A stretch of 64,000 bases of DNA from Echinometra lucunter. Its lineage: Eukaryota > Echinodermata > Echinoidea > Camarodonta > Echinometridae. Both the position numbers and the translations under genes were made by a program. The stretch covers positions 124,001 through 188,000 of the forward strand of contig JAPZVO010000023.1 of assembly GCA_029962745.1 (NCBI GenBank). The letters run 5' to 3'. This document shows, piece by piece, positions 22,826-34,103 of this stretch (positions are counted from its first letter, which is position 1; each line of letters starts with the position of its first letter). A model generated the notes under the pieces. That model was given only the letters and a program-made list of their open reading frames with translations. It was not told the origin of the DNA and did not search any database.

Positions 22826-23700
22826 AACACACAGATGACTGAAGAAGTTTATCCCCTAATTATTTACTCTTGGTTAATGTATGCATGTGTGAAGGTATAG
22901 TCATGGTACAGTTAGATTTAATGAAAAAAAAATTGAGTTCACGCCCCTCTTAAATGAAAAGAGAAACACCCCAAAACAACGAACAAAAACAACACCCAAC
23001 AGAAGACATCTTACAAATCAAGATAACTTAAGCATCACGTAATACACATGTAAATATCGAATTAAACATTGTTTCAAAAGTATAAATATGTAGTTCCTAT
23101 ATACAAAAGAAAATTAAAAAATACAAATACAAAACAAAACAAATCAGATTTAACAGGTTGATTACATTAATAAATTTTGACCATCGCCAAGATACATTCA
23201 TAGTCATACTCTAATCTTGCATCCATTCTTCACATTTGCATGCAAGTTTTGACCAAAACATGGACATCTTTCCAAAACTATTGAAAAATGTAAATTCCAC
23301 ATTGATTTTGTACCGTCAGTGCCAATTTTGACCTAAAATTCAGTACCTTGTACAGGTGTATTTCAATTTTTAATTTTAACACAACCATTGCTTAGTTGCA
23401 CTAACTTTCCAATCATAAAACAGGAAAGAGGGGTATATTAGCTTTAATATGCTACAAAATTTGAATACATGACATTTTGCCATGAATATCACCATTCTGC
23501 CCCCCCCCCCCAAAAAAAATACACTGAAATATGAATTTTCCTATTCATTTTTTTTGTGCTGCACCGCTTCTGGCACCACCCCTGTCCTGCTTCCAAATAT
23601 AAATGGCTGTAATTAAAGTTATGTATTACCTACAGGTATGAAACTGTGCAGACTAATAACATATTATTACAGCTTTGATACAATACCAAAATCATTATGG
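22826..23700. other. AT-rich sequence, nothing recognised
   Basis: No coding or structural signal seen. There is a C-run at about 23502-23511. Confidence 0.4.
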
Positions 23701-23702
23701 GA

Positions 23703-24000
23703 GTCTCAATTCAATTCAATTCAATTCAATGCAATTCAATTCAAGGTTTATTAAAAACATGAGTCGCAGCCCAAAGGCTGAAAATTGGTCGTGTATACAA
23801 TGAAGAGACTCATTACATATTTCAAACATTAAAAAACAGTTACATTTGTCAATACTGAAATAAGAAATATGTAGTTCATAAGACAATATTACTTAGGCAT
23901 CGAAAATAAATGAACATAACATAATACATAATCAGAGAGTTGGAGCGATAAAATATAAACAACAGAAACAAAGGAGGAAGATATAAAAGTACATGTCACG
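23703..24000 (-). mobile_element. 3' end of a non-LTR retroelement (tentative)
   Basis: On the minus strand a short region ends in AATAAACCTTGAATTGAATT and a (TTGAA)n-type tail (23707-23750). This is a typical 3' end for CR1/L2-like non-LTR elements and their SINE partners. No coding part is seen and the 5' limit is uncertain. Confidence 0.4.
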
Positions 24001-24141
24001 AAATACAAATTGGAAGGTTTTAAGGAGTCATTATACAGAGATTAGATAAAACTGATAAAATTTCCCCATTACATTTTAAAATTGATATTGCAAGTATTTG
24101 TGTTACCGTAAACTGGGGTGGCTTTGGACAAATTTCAACTA

Positions 24142-24317
24142 CAGTCAACTCTGCCTAAGTCGAATTTCTTTGGACTGAAGAAAATGCTTCGACTTAGAGA
24201 AAATTCGACTTATGAGGGGTCAAAAACAATAGAAAATAAAGGAATGGGACCCAATACAGACCTTCGACTTAGGGGATCATTCGACTTATGCAACTTCGAC
24301 TTATGCAGAGTTGACTG
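24142..24317. mobile_element. 176-bp MITE, copy 1
   Basis: TIRs begin CAGTCAACTCTGC and the flanking duplication is TA (24140-24141 and 24318-24319). The interior repeats the word TTCGACTTA several times in both orientations. It is nested just inside the left TIR of the 1.55-kb element. A second copy of identical length lies at 56534-56709, with only about two differences by eye. Confidence 0.88.
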
Positions 24318-24570
24318 TATTTATATCAATATCTTCATTATGAACAGAGAAATTCTAGGGGTACTTTGGGGGTTGGCAAGTACCAATAAAGAGGACATCG
24401 TGTTATATAGAATTCCCTGCAGTTTATTTCATTTCATGATTATTTTTTTGGTCAAAGTTTGTCCAAAGTGACCCCGGAGTTTGGCGTGAGTTTGGACAAC
24501 CATAAATATCCCATTGCATAATCACCTGTACAGCTAATTGTCTAAAGTAAACCTTCCTGTGGGGCAAGTA

Positions 24571-25199
24571 TGGACTACAACACAGTTTTTAAAAAATCTT
24601 AACAACTCCAATATGTTCAATTTTTTCAAAAGCCACCAAATAATGACTTACAAGTACAACTTGTACATACGTTTTTGTGGTGGTATTTTGGCTACAAAAT
24701 TTTGCTAGGGGCATTAACAGACACTTGGTTGCATACTTTTTTCAAGATTTTGTTATTAAATTTGATCTTTTGAATTCTTATAAGCCTAAATATCCAAAAT
24801 AGTAAATTAACAAATTTGAAAAAGTGTAGTTAAGCAGGGCACTGCATGAATTTTCTGTGGACCTGTCACTTGCGATTAGCACGGTTAGTAGTTGACCACC
24901 TGGTTAGCTATGGACTACAATACTTTTTTTTTTGGATTTAAATCTTAACAACTCCAATCTGTTCATTTTTTTTTTCAACAGTCACCAAATAATGACTTAC
25001 AAATACAACTTGTACATGTACATACTTTTTCTGGTGGTATTTTAGCTATTTTAAAGGGGCACTAACAGACACTTGGTTGCACACTTTTTTTCAAGATTTT
25101 GTAATTAAATTTGATATTTTGAATTCTTATATGCCTAAATATCCAAAAGGGTAAATGAACTAATTTAAAAACGTGTAGTTAAACAGGGCACTGAATGAA
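24571..25199. repeat. Internal direct duplication, 340-bp offset
   Basis: 24571-24850 and 24911-25199 both start TGGACTACAA and run through CACCAAATAATGACTTACAA and GACACTTGGTTGCA to CAGGGCACTG-ATGAA. They are diverged by substitutions and small gaps. Non-coding. Confidence 0.8.
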
Positions 25200-25718
25200 T
25201 AGTTATGTAGCTGTCGAACATTTGATACTCCTTTGATGTCCTAAGTCACCCATACGAGAAGCCAAATCATGGGATGAAATTGGACATGACCTACTTTCAG
25301 ATTTGCAAGGGTGGTCGGGTATCAAGACTATACAGATGGGTTCATGATCCCTTTATGTTCACTATCCAGCCAGTAGGCTTGAGCTTCCATTCTTGTGTAT
25401 TTCTGGAGTACCAAAAGTTCGACGGCCATAAAAATCAAGCATTTTATGGACCCTGCAAAGAAAAGTCCAAAAACAATGTAAGGCAATGAAATATACAAGA
25501 ACACAATAGTCATTCATAATATTCACACATTCCCCTAAAATAATATACAGAAAAAATACTGGAAATACCACAAGGAAAAACATGTAAAATGACAAATACT
25601 TTTTTTCTGTTGTGTCCAAAGTCACCCCTATGTCCAAAGTCACCCCAGTTTACGGTATTGCTTAAATTAGTACTAATGTAGTAATATAAGGAAAGCTGTG
25701 ATTTTGCGTTAAAGATTT

Positions 25719-25805
25719 GTTTAATAATAATAATAATAATAATGACAATATTTATAACGCGCAACATATCCATCTCAAGAGATGCTCAAGGCGCATACAA
25801 GATAA
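25719..25805 (-). mobile_element. SINE/LINE 3' tail with (ATT)n
   Basis: On the minus strand GCGCCTTGAGCATCTCTTG is followed by GCGCGTTATAAATATTGTC and an (ATT)n run. This is a common 3' end of invertebrate SINEs and their LINE partners. A relative on the plus strand is at about 57262-57310. Confidence 0.5.
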
Positions 25806-26018
25806 TTTCAATTACATAAGATAAAAAACAAAAGTTGTGTTTAAATGTAAGCTCCCAAGGAAATTTAGCAATATGCATTAAGGATTAGATAAGTTTTAAG
25901 CCTAATTTTAGTCTTAGATTTTTAATGGTTGTAGTCATAATAGTTTATTGTCTTATATCAATGGCTATGATAACGATAAAGAAATAAGTCAGTTTGAAAG
26001 CACAAAATGTAACGGCAC

Positions 26019-26107
26019 CATGCTTTTAGGGAAATGAGTTCATGACACATGACCATATTAACTGTTACTATGGTCATGTGTCATGAACTCACTTCCCAAA
26101 AAGCATG
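26019..26107. repeat. 39-bp stem hairpin
   Basis: 26019-26057 pairs with 26069-26107 with a few mismatches, around an 11-base loop. Central stem TTCATGACACATGACCATA. It could be a tiny palindromic transposon or a folded duplicate. No coding role. Confidence 0.85.
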
Positions 26108-26282
26108 ACCATAGTAACTGTTACTGCGATAATTATATTAAAAGCAAAATAAAGACCTGTGGGTAAGACTCTAAATTGGGACCAGTGATATAATTTTCAA
26201 ACACTGAAGGTATTAATGTTCCTCCACACAAAGTGTTGTCTGCAAATTATAATGATTTATGGTGTCCAGGTACATAACACTA

Positions 26283-27343
26283 CAGTGCGTCCCAGAAAAA
26301 AGTAAACAGTTGGAAAAATAATTGCCATCCGAGCATTTCAAAATATTTCCAGGAAATTTTCATACCAATGGAAAACCCAAAGACTCTTCTATCAAATCCT
26401 ACAAAAAATTCAAAATAATTCACACTTGAGCGTGCAAATAAATAAAATAACTTTATGTAAAAGGGTGTAAAATCCAGACTTGACTAGAATTCGTATTTGT
26501 ACTGGTTGCCATGCAGCGATTTATGAGTGGATATCCAGTGTTGTGTTTATGTTACAACATATCATATTTACATGTCATGCTTGAGTGACCAATAGCATAC
26601 CTTGCTCGTTGCTTTTTAATGATTAAAATTCTTACCATGAAAGCTGGCATAGTTTTGATATCATGCAGAAAAAAGAATACCAGCATGAAGTCATGCAGAC
26701 CAAGCAACATCAGCTAATCAGTCAGTCCTTCAATCAATCATTTAATAAGCCAATCAATCAATCAGAAAAATAACCAAAAGATCATGCCCTCATTCAATTC
26801 CAAAGACACATGAGTTGACAGAAATGAATAACTGCAATCTGCATGGCAAACATGTAAGTTTTCATGACCCTTCCTGTTTACTTCAATGATAAAATACAAA
26901 AATGAAACATGTTTTTTGTCTTTCTTCCATATGCCAAACAGTAAGGTAAATATAACTCACAAAATATTACTATCTTCCATCAGAGAAATGTTTAAAGCTT
27001 ATTTACATTCATGGAAGTTACACATTTGCACCTCATAATGAAGTTTTTCAGTTGTGTCATCCCACATGTCTTTTGGATTAAATGAGTTAATGATTGGTTA
27101 ATTGCTTTTCTGATTGATGGAAAGATTGATTGACTTTTTTTTTTATTATTATTTGGATGTTTGCACCCTTTCACAAAAGCTACGTTTACTCAGTCACGCG
27201 TGAATTCTTTTGAGATATTTTGATAGGATTAGATAGAAGAGTCTTTGTGCTTTCCATCAGCAGGACAATTTCCCGAAAATATTATGAAATGCTCAAATGG
27301 CAATTATTTTTCCAACTGTTCACTTTTATTCTGGGACGCACTG
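26283..27343. mobile_element. 1.06-kb mariner-like TIR element with long inverted ends
   Basis: The inverted ends begin CAGTGCGTCCCAGAA and stay similar for about 70 bases with small gaps. The flanking dinucleotide is TA (26281-26282 and 27344-27345). No transposase is recognised inside. Beyond the TA on both sides GGTGTCCAGGTACAT occurs in inverted orientation, so the element sits in, or extends into, an outer inverted repeat. Confidence 0.85.
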
Positions 27344-27392
27344 TAGTATCATGTACCTGGACACCAAACAATGTAAATCATTACGATTTGTC

Positions 27393-28062
27393 CAGTGGCG
27401 GCACCGGGATTGTTAAAGTGGGGGGGGGGGGGGCAAATGGAGGGCAAAAGAAAATGTTGGTGAGGCAGAGGCAGTCAATTTTTTTTTGTGTGTGTGTATG
27501 GAAAAATTGAGTGTGAAGCGCGAGTTTTAGTCGCCGGTGTAAATCCACTTTGAGGAGTGGGGGGGGGGATAATTCAATTTGTTGATTTTTTTCCCCTCTT
27601 ACACACATTTTAATATCAATTTTGCGAGTGAGCGAAGAGAGCGAACAAAAAATAACCGCTTTTTAATCGCATTTTTGAATAAATATTCCTGAAATATGAT
27701 GAGCGAGCGAAGCGAGCGAGCCAAAAATGGCTACTTTTCTTGTTTTTAATTGCATTTTAGAAAAGAAATTTTAAAATATGACAAGCGAGCGAAGCGAGCG
27801 AGCCAAAAATAACCACTTGTTTTGTTTTCAATCGAAGTTTTGAAGAGCGGAAAATGGTATTTTAGAGCACTACACAGTTTGAATATGATGCTTATGACAA
27901 CATTTACTTATTTACAAATTACTGTATAATTTTTCTTTTCAGTCCTCAAAAGTTCTGGGGGGGGGGGCAACTGGGGGGAGGCAACTGGGGGGGGGGGGCA
28001 AAGCTTCTGAGTGGAGGGGTAAATGCCCCCCCCCCCCCATGCCCCCCATGGTGCCCCCACTG
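27393..28062. mobile_element. 670-bp hAT-like element
   Basis: The termini CAGTGGCGGCACC and GGTGCCCCCACTG match the CAGTG-type hAT ends. The flanking 8-mers GATTTGTC (27385-27392) and AATTTGTC (28063-28070) differ at one base. The interior is G/C homopolymer runs plus three repeats of about 78 bp, each starting with the GAGCGAAGCGAGCGAGC word. It encodes no transposase and must be non-autonomous. Confidence 0.8.
27615..27855. repeat. Three 78-bp units with GAGCGAAGCGAGCGAGC
   Basis: Unit starts near 27625, 27702 and 27783. Each has the GAGCGA-AGCGAGCGAG word, then CAAAAAT, then a T-rich stretch and ATCGCATTTT-like sequence. It lies inside the hAT-like element. The first copy is slightly degenerate (GAGTGAGCGAAGAGAGCG). 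Confidence 0.75.
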
Positions 28063-28070
28063 AATTTGTC

Positions 28071-28800
28071 CAATAGTTTGAAGTTATCATGTGGAAACCA
28101 ATTTACATATATGAGCAGTGACCTTTCGACTCCAAATTTGAACTTGACCTGAATTGTAGTGTCATTTACACCAAAAATTATTACAATCTGTCTGATATTT
28201 TTGAAGTTATCATGTAAACACTATTTGGGAGGTAATGACGGATCAAAGGATGGATAGATAGCTTCATGCCCCCTTCAGACTTTGTCTACAGGGGCAGAAA
28301 AATAAAATCAACAACAGAGTGACGATTGCATTCAACCAAGTGGAACGTCCTTGGCAGTTCCACCTGCATTACCCAAATGATCATGGCAGTATTCTAATGA
28401 AAATTGTGGGTGGGGCATGTGAGGTATTACCCCCAAGTCCCATTGAGCTGGGGGGGGGGGGGTGGAGAAATATCCTTCAGAAACATTGAAAATGAGAGTG
28501 GTCATATAAATTAACATACACAAATGACCTTGGACTTTGACTTTGTGACTTTAACTTTGTTACAAATGTTTTTGTATTACATTTCTGGAACTACATGGAT
28601 ATGTACATCAACATTTTGTTCTTCCATAGACAAATATAGATGGATTTATATCCGTCATGATAAGAATCTCTGCAACTGATTGGTCCAATGCGCACCATGT
28701 GATAAAATACAGTTCCCACCAGCATTATGCAAATGAGCAAATTTGCCATGGACAGTAACATCTGATGTCACAAGCTGTTAATAGTTCATTGGGTCCTACT
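28071..28800. repeat. Diverged TGACC-family dispersed repeat and AT-rich sequence
   Basis: Words such as TTGAAGTTATCATGT, GACCTTTCGACTCCAAATTT and TGACCTTGGACTTTGACTTT relate this stretch to the repeat family at 40.4-43.8 kb. It is the original insertion target of the hAT-like element. No gene seen. Confidence 0.45.
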
Positions 28801-28814
28801 ATTTACGGATGCTA

Positions 28815-29273
28815 TTAATGGCAGCATGTGACATCATACAAAAAGTGCGAATTTGATTGTGACGACATTAATTTGCTTGAATCCAAATCATGAGGTGTGT
28901 CACTCAAAGTTGATGAGAACAGCACAACTGCATTTGATAAATGTTGCCTGGCATTCCATACTCCCTCCTCCTTCAGAGACAGGAGTCCTTTCCTTTGTGG
29001 CTCTGTCAGTGAAGGCATCACTATGTATCTCCCAGTAGGCTGTGGATCAAAAGGGGAAGACATGGGAAAAGGAATTTGCATTACCAATGTCCACTGCAGA
29101 CCACTTCTGATGTGGTAAGTAAATATAAAAAGAAACTTCACATGAGTGAACATATCCGTTTTTCTCTTCCTAGGTACAAAAGTAGAACAGCAAACCTGGA
29201 CACTGCCATCCATGTGTAAATGTCCTTCCACTAAATGGGAGTAAATGGTTAAACTTACACAATATACAGGCAT
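28815..29273 (-). other. 152-codon open frame of unknown status
   Basis: Open on the minus strand. The C-terminal two-thirds (from about 29090, after a possible CTGCAG acceptor) reads WTLVMQIPFPMSSPFDPQP and EPQRKGLLSLKEEGVWNARQ. I recognise no domain and found no neighbouring exon. It may be an exon or a chance ORF. Confidence 0.18.
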
Positions 29274-29437
29274 TTAATAATGAGCCTTTGCTCTCTCAAC
29301 CTTTTTCAACCTCTACCCCCCCTGAAAACCCCCCTGAAAAATAGGATGAAAAAGAAGCTTCTGTTAATTCCAAAGTTTAAATGACATCTAGAATAGACAC
29401 AAGAGTGACTAAATGCCCCCAAATTTGATTTTTAACC

Positions 29438-29500
29438 CGGGGAGATGTGTCTCATTGAGGCCTGTACGTCATACGCATAAGACGGGGTGGACATGTTCCC
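29438..29500. mobile_element. Single end of a CCCGGGGAGATGTG element
   Basis: CCCGGGGAGATGTGTCTCAT followed by TGAGGCCTGTACGTCAT resembles the terminus of the MITE at 31982-32328 (complement CCCTGGGGAATATGTCTCAT). No opposite end was found nearby, so it is probably a truncated copy. Confidence 0.5.
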
Positions 29501-29944
29501 CCCCCCCCCAATTTTCAAAGCTTGATATATTATTTTTGTATTTTGAGTCAGCTGACCAACTTTAGGCCAACCGTTAAAATATTGTATAGGCCTAGAATGC
29601 ATTTTGATGGCCAAAATTGCAGGAAAAATACCTGAAATCAAAATCGTACTCCAAACTCGCTAGCACGGAATATCAATCACGATCACAGGAGCAGAAAAAA
29701 TAATAACGCATTTACAAAAGATATGATTACACTATTGCCACTTAAATGACCTGTTTTTGTGAGTATCATCATGCAGATATGAGTTTTATTACAATGCCAA
29801 GTAGTCCGGGTCATAAGTGAGACTGTGAGAGAGGTGCTTCCAGGAGAAGGGGAAATTCTCATGTGGTTTTTCTAGACCAGTTTTTCATGCGGAACAAGAA
29901 TATTTCAGGTAAACAGGCTGTTTTTTGAGAACTTTTCTGTGAGG

Positions 29945-30350
29945 GTGCTTTTTTTTTTCAAAATGGCCCACAAAATCCCATACAAAGTGTGTCTTTGGTT
30001 CAAATACGTAAATATGGGGCAATTATAACCACTTTTTGCATTAGAATTTTTTTTAAAGTATCTATGAGGCATGCCACTTTTGGCATTTGTTTTGATTAGA
30101 GTTATACATAAAGAAGCTTCAATTGTATTTCAGAATCTATAGAGGCCCACAATGAAGGATTTTCAAAATGGCCGCCAAATTCCAATGTAATATCATTTGC
30201 TAGTCTAACTAACAATACTATGAAGCAGATAGATTTGTCCAGATTTGAATTAGTTTTGTTTAAATACATGTATGTCCAACAATACTGTGACTGACACAAA
30301 GAGAAGCCATCAATAAGGCCGCTTTTCAAAATGGCCACCAAATTTTGGAT
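29945..30350. repeat. Degenerate repeat with TTTTCAAAATGGCC words
   Basis: TTTTCAAAATGGCC-ACAAA or -CCAAATT occurs near 29955, 30158 and 30325, with sequence between the copies only loosely alike. It is probably an old tandem repeat of roughly 165-200 bp. Non-coding. Confidence 0.5.
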
Positions 30351-31973
30351 AATGCCATGAAAAGAATCAGCAAACAAAAATACATTGAAATATTGATATA
30401 TTTTCTTTATGGAACTCTTCATAATTATTGAGGATTGTTAGTAGTGTAGTGTTCACATCAATGCCCATCACAATTGCAATAAGATCTTAATTGAAGGTCA
30501 ACACCATAACTTGTTGACGTTTTCTGTTTCTAATAAAATAATACTGACAGAAGTACTTTTTCAACACTTTATACTTCTCCAATTTCTTCAAATAATTTTT
30601 ATCTTTAGAGAATATTCAACAATACATGAAAAGACCCCTCACCAAGAAAATGCCTCCCTAAGTTGTAAGATATGTTCAGAAATTAAGGTACATGTAATTT
30701 GTAAATTTCGCTGTTATGTTACAAAGATTTTCAAGTTCTACCAAAACACTATACGTTTGAGGGGGTATGACAATTTCGTAAATCTTTTCATTCTCATTTC
30801 TTTGTTTTTGATCATTTTCTTGTTGTTGATTCCTTGCATAGAAATACATGTATTGCTATCTTGATCAAAGATTGCATAATGTTGTTTAAATTTGTATATT
30901 GTTCATTTTGTTTAAAAATACGAGATCCTTTCTTACTCTAATTTCATTAAAGTTTAGTTACTTTTGACAAGTCATCCAGTAACATGTCATGAAGCTTATT
31001 TCATTAAGCCTTTGTCTTGACTAAACATGTCATATTCCTCTTACATTATAACCCTACAGTTGCTGTACTTGGGAAACATTACACAGATCAAGTAGTTCTC
31101 GAGAATGTTACAGTTCAGCTACTTTTTCTTTTTAATAGTTATTTATCCATAATTAAATGTCATAATCCAACCTTCCTTTTTTGTTTCCTCTTCTTTTCAT
31201 AAAGGTCAAAAACAAAAATGAAAAAAAAAAACAATATAGTATTCAATTTCCCACACAGGTATACAATTTGAAAAAAAGGTTTAACAAGTACACTTCAGGC
31301 TTTAATAAGGAGTTTCCATTCTTGTAATGTTTTACCAACTTAAATGAATTTGACTAAGATCTTTGATTTCTTGTTTTGAACCAAACAAACAATATGTAAA
31401 ACAACAATATGCAGTCTTTGATCAAGGGTTCAGGACGAGGGCAATAAAATCTACTTCAGGCAATAAATGTTTTATCTCCCTCAAGGCCAGTCTATATTAT
31501 ATCAACCTATGAAGAGTGAGTATGTTACTGATACAAAATACAAACCATGTCATGAACAAAGCATCCTGCTCGTTATCAGGGGCAGCACGTGTCAGGGCGA
31601 ATTTTTCCTCTTGTAAAGAAGCAATTTGTTCCTGATATTGCTTCAAGACATCTCTATCTGTAGTTGTATTTCTTCTTCCCTGTATCTGTGGCTAAGTGTC
31701 CACAGGTCTACCATCTTCTTTTTTATGTCAAATAGAACTGCTGATGAAGAGGCACCATCTGCAAGAATCATCAAAGGAAAACAGGAAGACCTGAATAGGC
31801 AAAATTAGAAATTGCTTTTGAGCTTTAGAGCCACATAACCAACAACAATATAACATTGAACAAAATGAATAAAAGAAGAATGTGACTGCCTCCACTATAT
31901 GCCTCCACCTACATTCGATTAACTTTCATTGGTGAATCAAACTGTTCTTGAATTATGGCGATAATAAACAGAA
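30351..31973. other. AT-rich sequence, nothing recognised
   Basis: About 1.6 kb of A/T-rich DNA. ORFs of 60-117 codons occur, but their composition is that expected from AT-rich sequence and no domain was recognised. Confidence 0.4.
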
Positions 31974-31981
31974 TAAAAGGC

Positions 31982-32328
31982 CCCAGGGGGATATGTTAAA
32001 TTGAAGCCTGTATTGTACATCATCCGCGTAAACAGAAAACACAGATAAAGGGACGTTTTTCAGCACAGGGCGGGGAACCTGGGAATCCAGTTTAGGGTAT
32101 AAAAAACAAGTACAATCAGAAAAAAAAGGCACCAAAATCCCGAAAATCCGGGAAAAATAGGAGACAATGATGCAATCCTTGCATAACATGCCCTTTTAGG
32201 GTTAAGGGTATAAAAACTGGAGATGCAATACAGTACTTCCATCCTACTTCAATCCCCGTTTAGGGTGCTTTTCATAAAGTGATTTATGTGGGTGATGTAC
32301 AAGTCTCAATGAGACATATTCCCCAGGG
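31982..32328. mobile_element. 347-bp MITE with CCC-N-GGGG ends
   Basis: The left end CCCAGGGGGATATGT and the complement of the right end CCCTGGGGAATATGTCTCAT pair over about 45 bases with gaps. The flanking 8-mers TAAAAGGC (31974-31981) and TAAATGGC (32329-32336) differ at one base. Subterminal words TTTAGGGT-TATAAAAA occur towards both ends. The terminus and duplication length recall the 1.6-kb element at 4670. Confidence 0.75.
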
Positions 32329-32336
32329 TAAATGGC

Positions 32337-33061
32337 ACATGTTTACCGACTCCTTTGACGTAACAACCAGAAAGTCTGTTCACTTTGTTTCAACAGAAAT
32401 GGACATAAAAACTTGAAAGTAAAGCGCTCAAGAAAGCTAAGGTACATGTACATGTAATAATGTAATCAATACATTACTGACCCCAATGATTTTTTTTAAT
32501 ATCCCAGACCCAAATCACTCATAATCTAATCAGATCCTCTTCTTAATGTGAAGCAAATTGGCCAAATTTGAATTTCACATTTTGAATATTTTAAACAACC
32601 CACTAACAAGGCTATACCTGCAATTTTACAGCTGACCTCTGTAGCCTTGATGTGCTCGAAATATCTAATCAATAGGTCTTCCTCCCCCCGCCCCCACTCC
32701 AGGTCGGAGAGACCATGTGCATATTCCAAAAATCTCTGATAATGGGAAACCATTTTGCCTGACAAAGTATTGGACTTTTTACATGGAGATTTCCTTACAA
32801 ATGGGGTGTTCTTCGGCTCCCATCGACGTTAGGGTATCAAATGATAAATTTGGTCTCAGATGTTACGGTATGAAATGCAGATTATCAGTAAATTTGCTCT
32901 ATATTTTTGAAATGTTACACTGGTTATTCCGCACGTATATCTGATCATTTGCAACAAGATATGCAATCGTCCCATTGCCAAATAGAAGCGCTCAGTCGTC
33001 TTAACTGGATTATTTTTTTCTGACTAACTATGAGAGCTCTAATCATTGTCTGCGTCGATAT
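32337..33061. other. AT-rich flank of the Gmr1-like element
   Basis: No gene seen. Its last five bases (33062-33066) are the left copy of the target duplication. Confidence 0.4.
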
Positions 33062-33066
33062 GTGCT
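33062..33066. repeat. Target site duplication GTGCT, left copy
   Basis: Matches 39945-39949 exactly. Five bases is the usual duplication length for Ty3/gypsy integrases. Confidence 0.93.
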
Positions 33067-33312
33067 TGTGACAGGTATGCATTTCCATATATTGAAAGGT
33101 CTGGGGAGGAGACTAGGGAACAAGAAGGGAAGAAGGAAAACTTCTTGCATAGAACAACATTTCCTGATCGCTGCCAAGAAGGCATTATTTTTGAGACCAC
33201 ACTGGATGTTTTGTTACAAACAACTATTATCTATGCAGATTAAACGACTGCCCTGATGATCTGGAGCAGATTTGTTATCAAGAAACCGGTAACTTTTGTG
33301 CAGTTTGTAACA
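33067..33312 (+). repeat. 5' LTR of Gmr1-like element
   Basis: 246 bp, begins TGTGACAGGTATGC and ends GCAGTTTGTAACA. I see no difference from the 3' LTR. It is short for a gypsy LTR and should hold promoter and polyadenylation signals. CCATATATTG near the start is a weak TATA candidate only. Confidence 0.96.
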
Positions 33313-33315
33313 AAA

Positions 33316-33333
33316 TGGGGGCTTGCTAAGTCG
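33316..33333 (+). promoter_or_regulatory. Candidate primer-binding site
   Basis: TGGGGGCTTG starts three bases after the 5' LTR. The first eight bases (TGGGGGCT) equal the start of the tRNA-Pro primer-binding site known from murine leukaemia-type retroviruses. The remaining bases do not extend that match, so tRNA-Pro priming is likely but unproven. Confidence 0.6.
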
Positions 33334-34103
33334 TCGAACCTTCGTGCGTTAGCTATTGACATGTTCGCTTCGTGCATGTGCAATTCGTTTGTACGCTAGC
33401 CTATAGCGTATTGCAGCTCGCATCGTTTCGTTTTCGATTCGTTCATCGTCGTGATCGTAAACTGTCCGATAATGACTGCATTTCGGTAATTTGTACAGTT
33501 TTGGTATATTAAGCTGTATGTTGGACTGATTGCTGTCTGTTTTGCTGATGTTGGCTTTTGGTGATAAACGTTGAGACAGGGTTTCATGAGCTCAACGTGG
33601 GAATTATCATTAAATGGGTATGTGTGTACACATGTGTGTGGATAGCGCTGTGTCGCCGTGCGGTCAAAGGTCCAAGGTTATGTATGGCAGGCCGTCCTAC
33701 CCATAATTCAGGCAGTACGTGTATTCAGTGTGTGTCTCACTGTGAGATGTTTCTGTTCATGTAGTTGAATGAACTTTCGGTTGATGATATTTCAGCTGGG
33801 CTAACCATTTCTTTGGTTGCTGTGTCGGTTCATGGTAACTGACAGTGTCGACTGGAGTCAAGTTGACAGTGTGGTTGGAAGGAAGTTTCAACTGGGGTAA
33901 CCGAGTCAGGTTCCTGTATCTGTAGGTTGAGATCATATCTACAGGGTCAGCCGGGTCAGGTTGGCATTATTTTCTGTGGTTGATTTATATTTTATTTCAA
34001 CTGTGATAACCGTATTGGTTATTGTTTTTGCTGAGAAATTAAAAGTTTTCTTCAGTGGTTTCTAGTCTTTTCAGCGTTAAAGATTAGGGGTCTTTTGTTG
34101 ACC

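Larger units (their letters stand above)
24106..25655. mobile_element. 1.55-kb TIR element with TA duplication
   Basis: The ends CCGTAAACTGGGGTGGCTTT and its near-perfect complement (25631-25655) form about 25-bp TIRs, flanked by TA (24104-24105 and 25656-25657). Inside are a nested 176-bp MITE and a diverged direct duplication (24571-24850 and 24911-25199). No transposase ORF is visible. A TA duplication suggests mobilisation by a Tc1/mariner-related transposase; this is inference. Confidence 0.82.

Noticed and set aside
22216..22842. Repeat protein NIKSCRKERKVRLISCLRSE
   Set aside because: A 75-bp satellite stays in frame by length alone. One copy has a stop, and the array abuts a microsatellite.
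28853..29118. Plus-strand ORFs opposite the 28815-29273 frame
   Set aside because: Both strands are open over the same stretch; neither shows a domain, so at most the longer minus frame is listed, at low confidence.
33558..33764. Small leader ORF in the Gmr1-like element
   Set aside because: Short, no domain, poor start context; leader ORFs of this size occur by chance.
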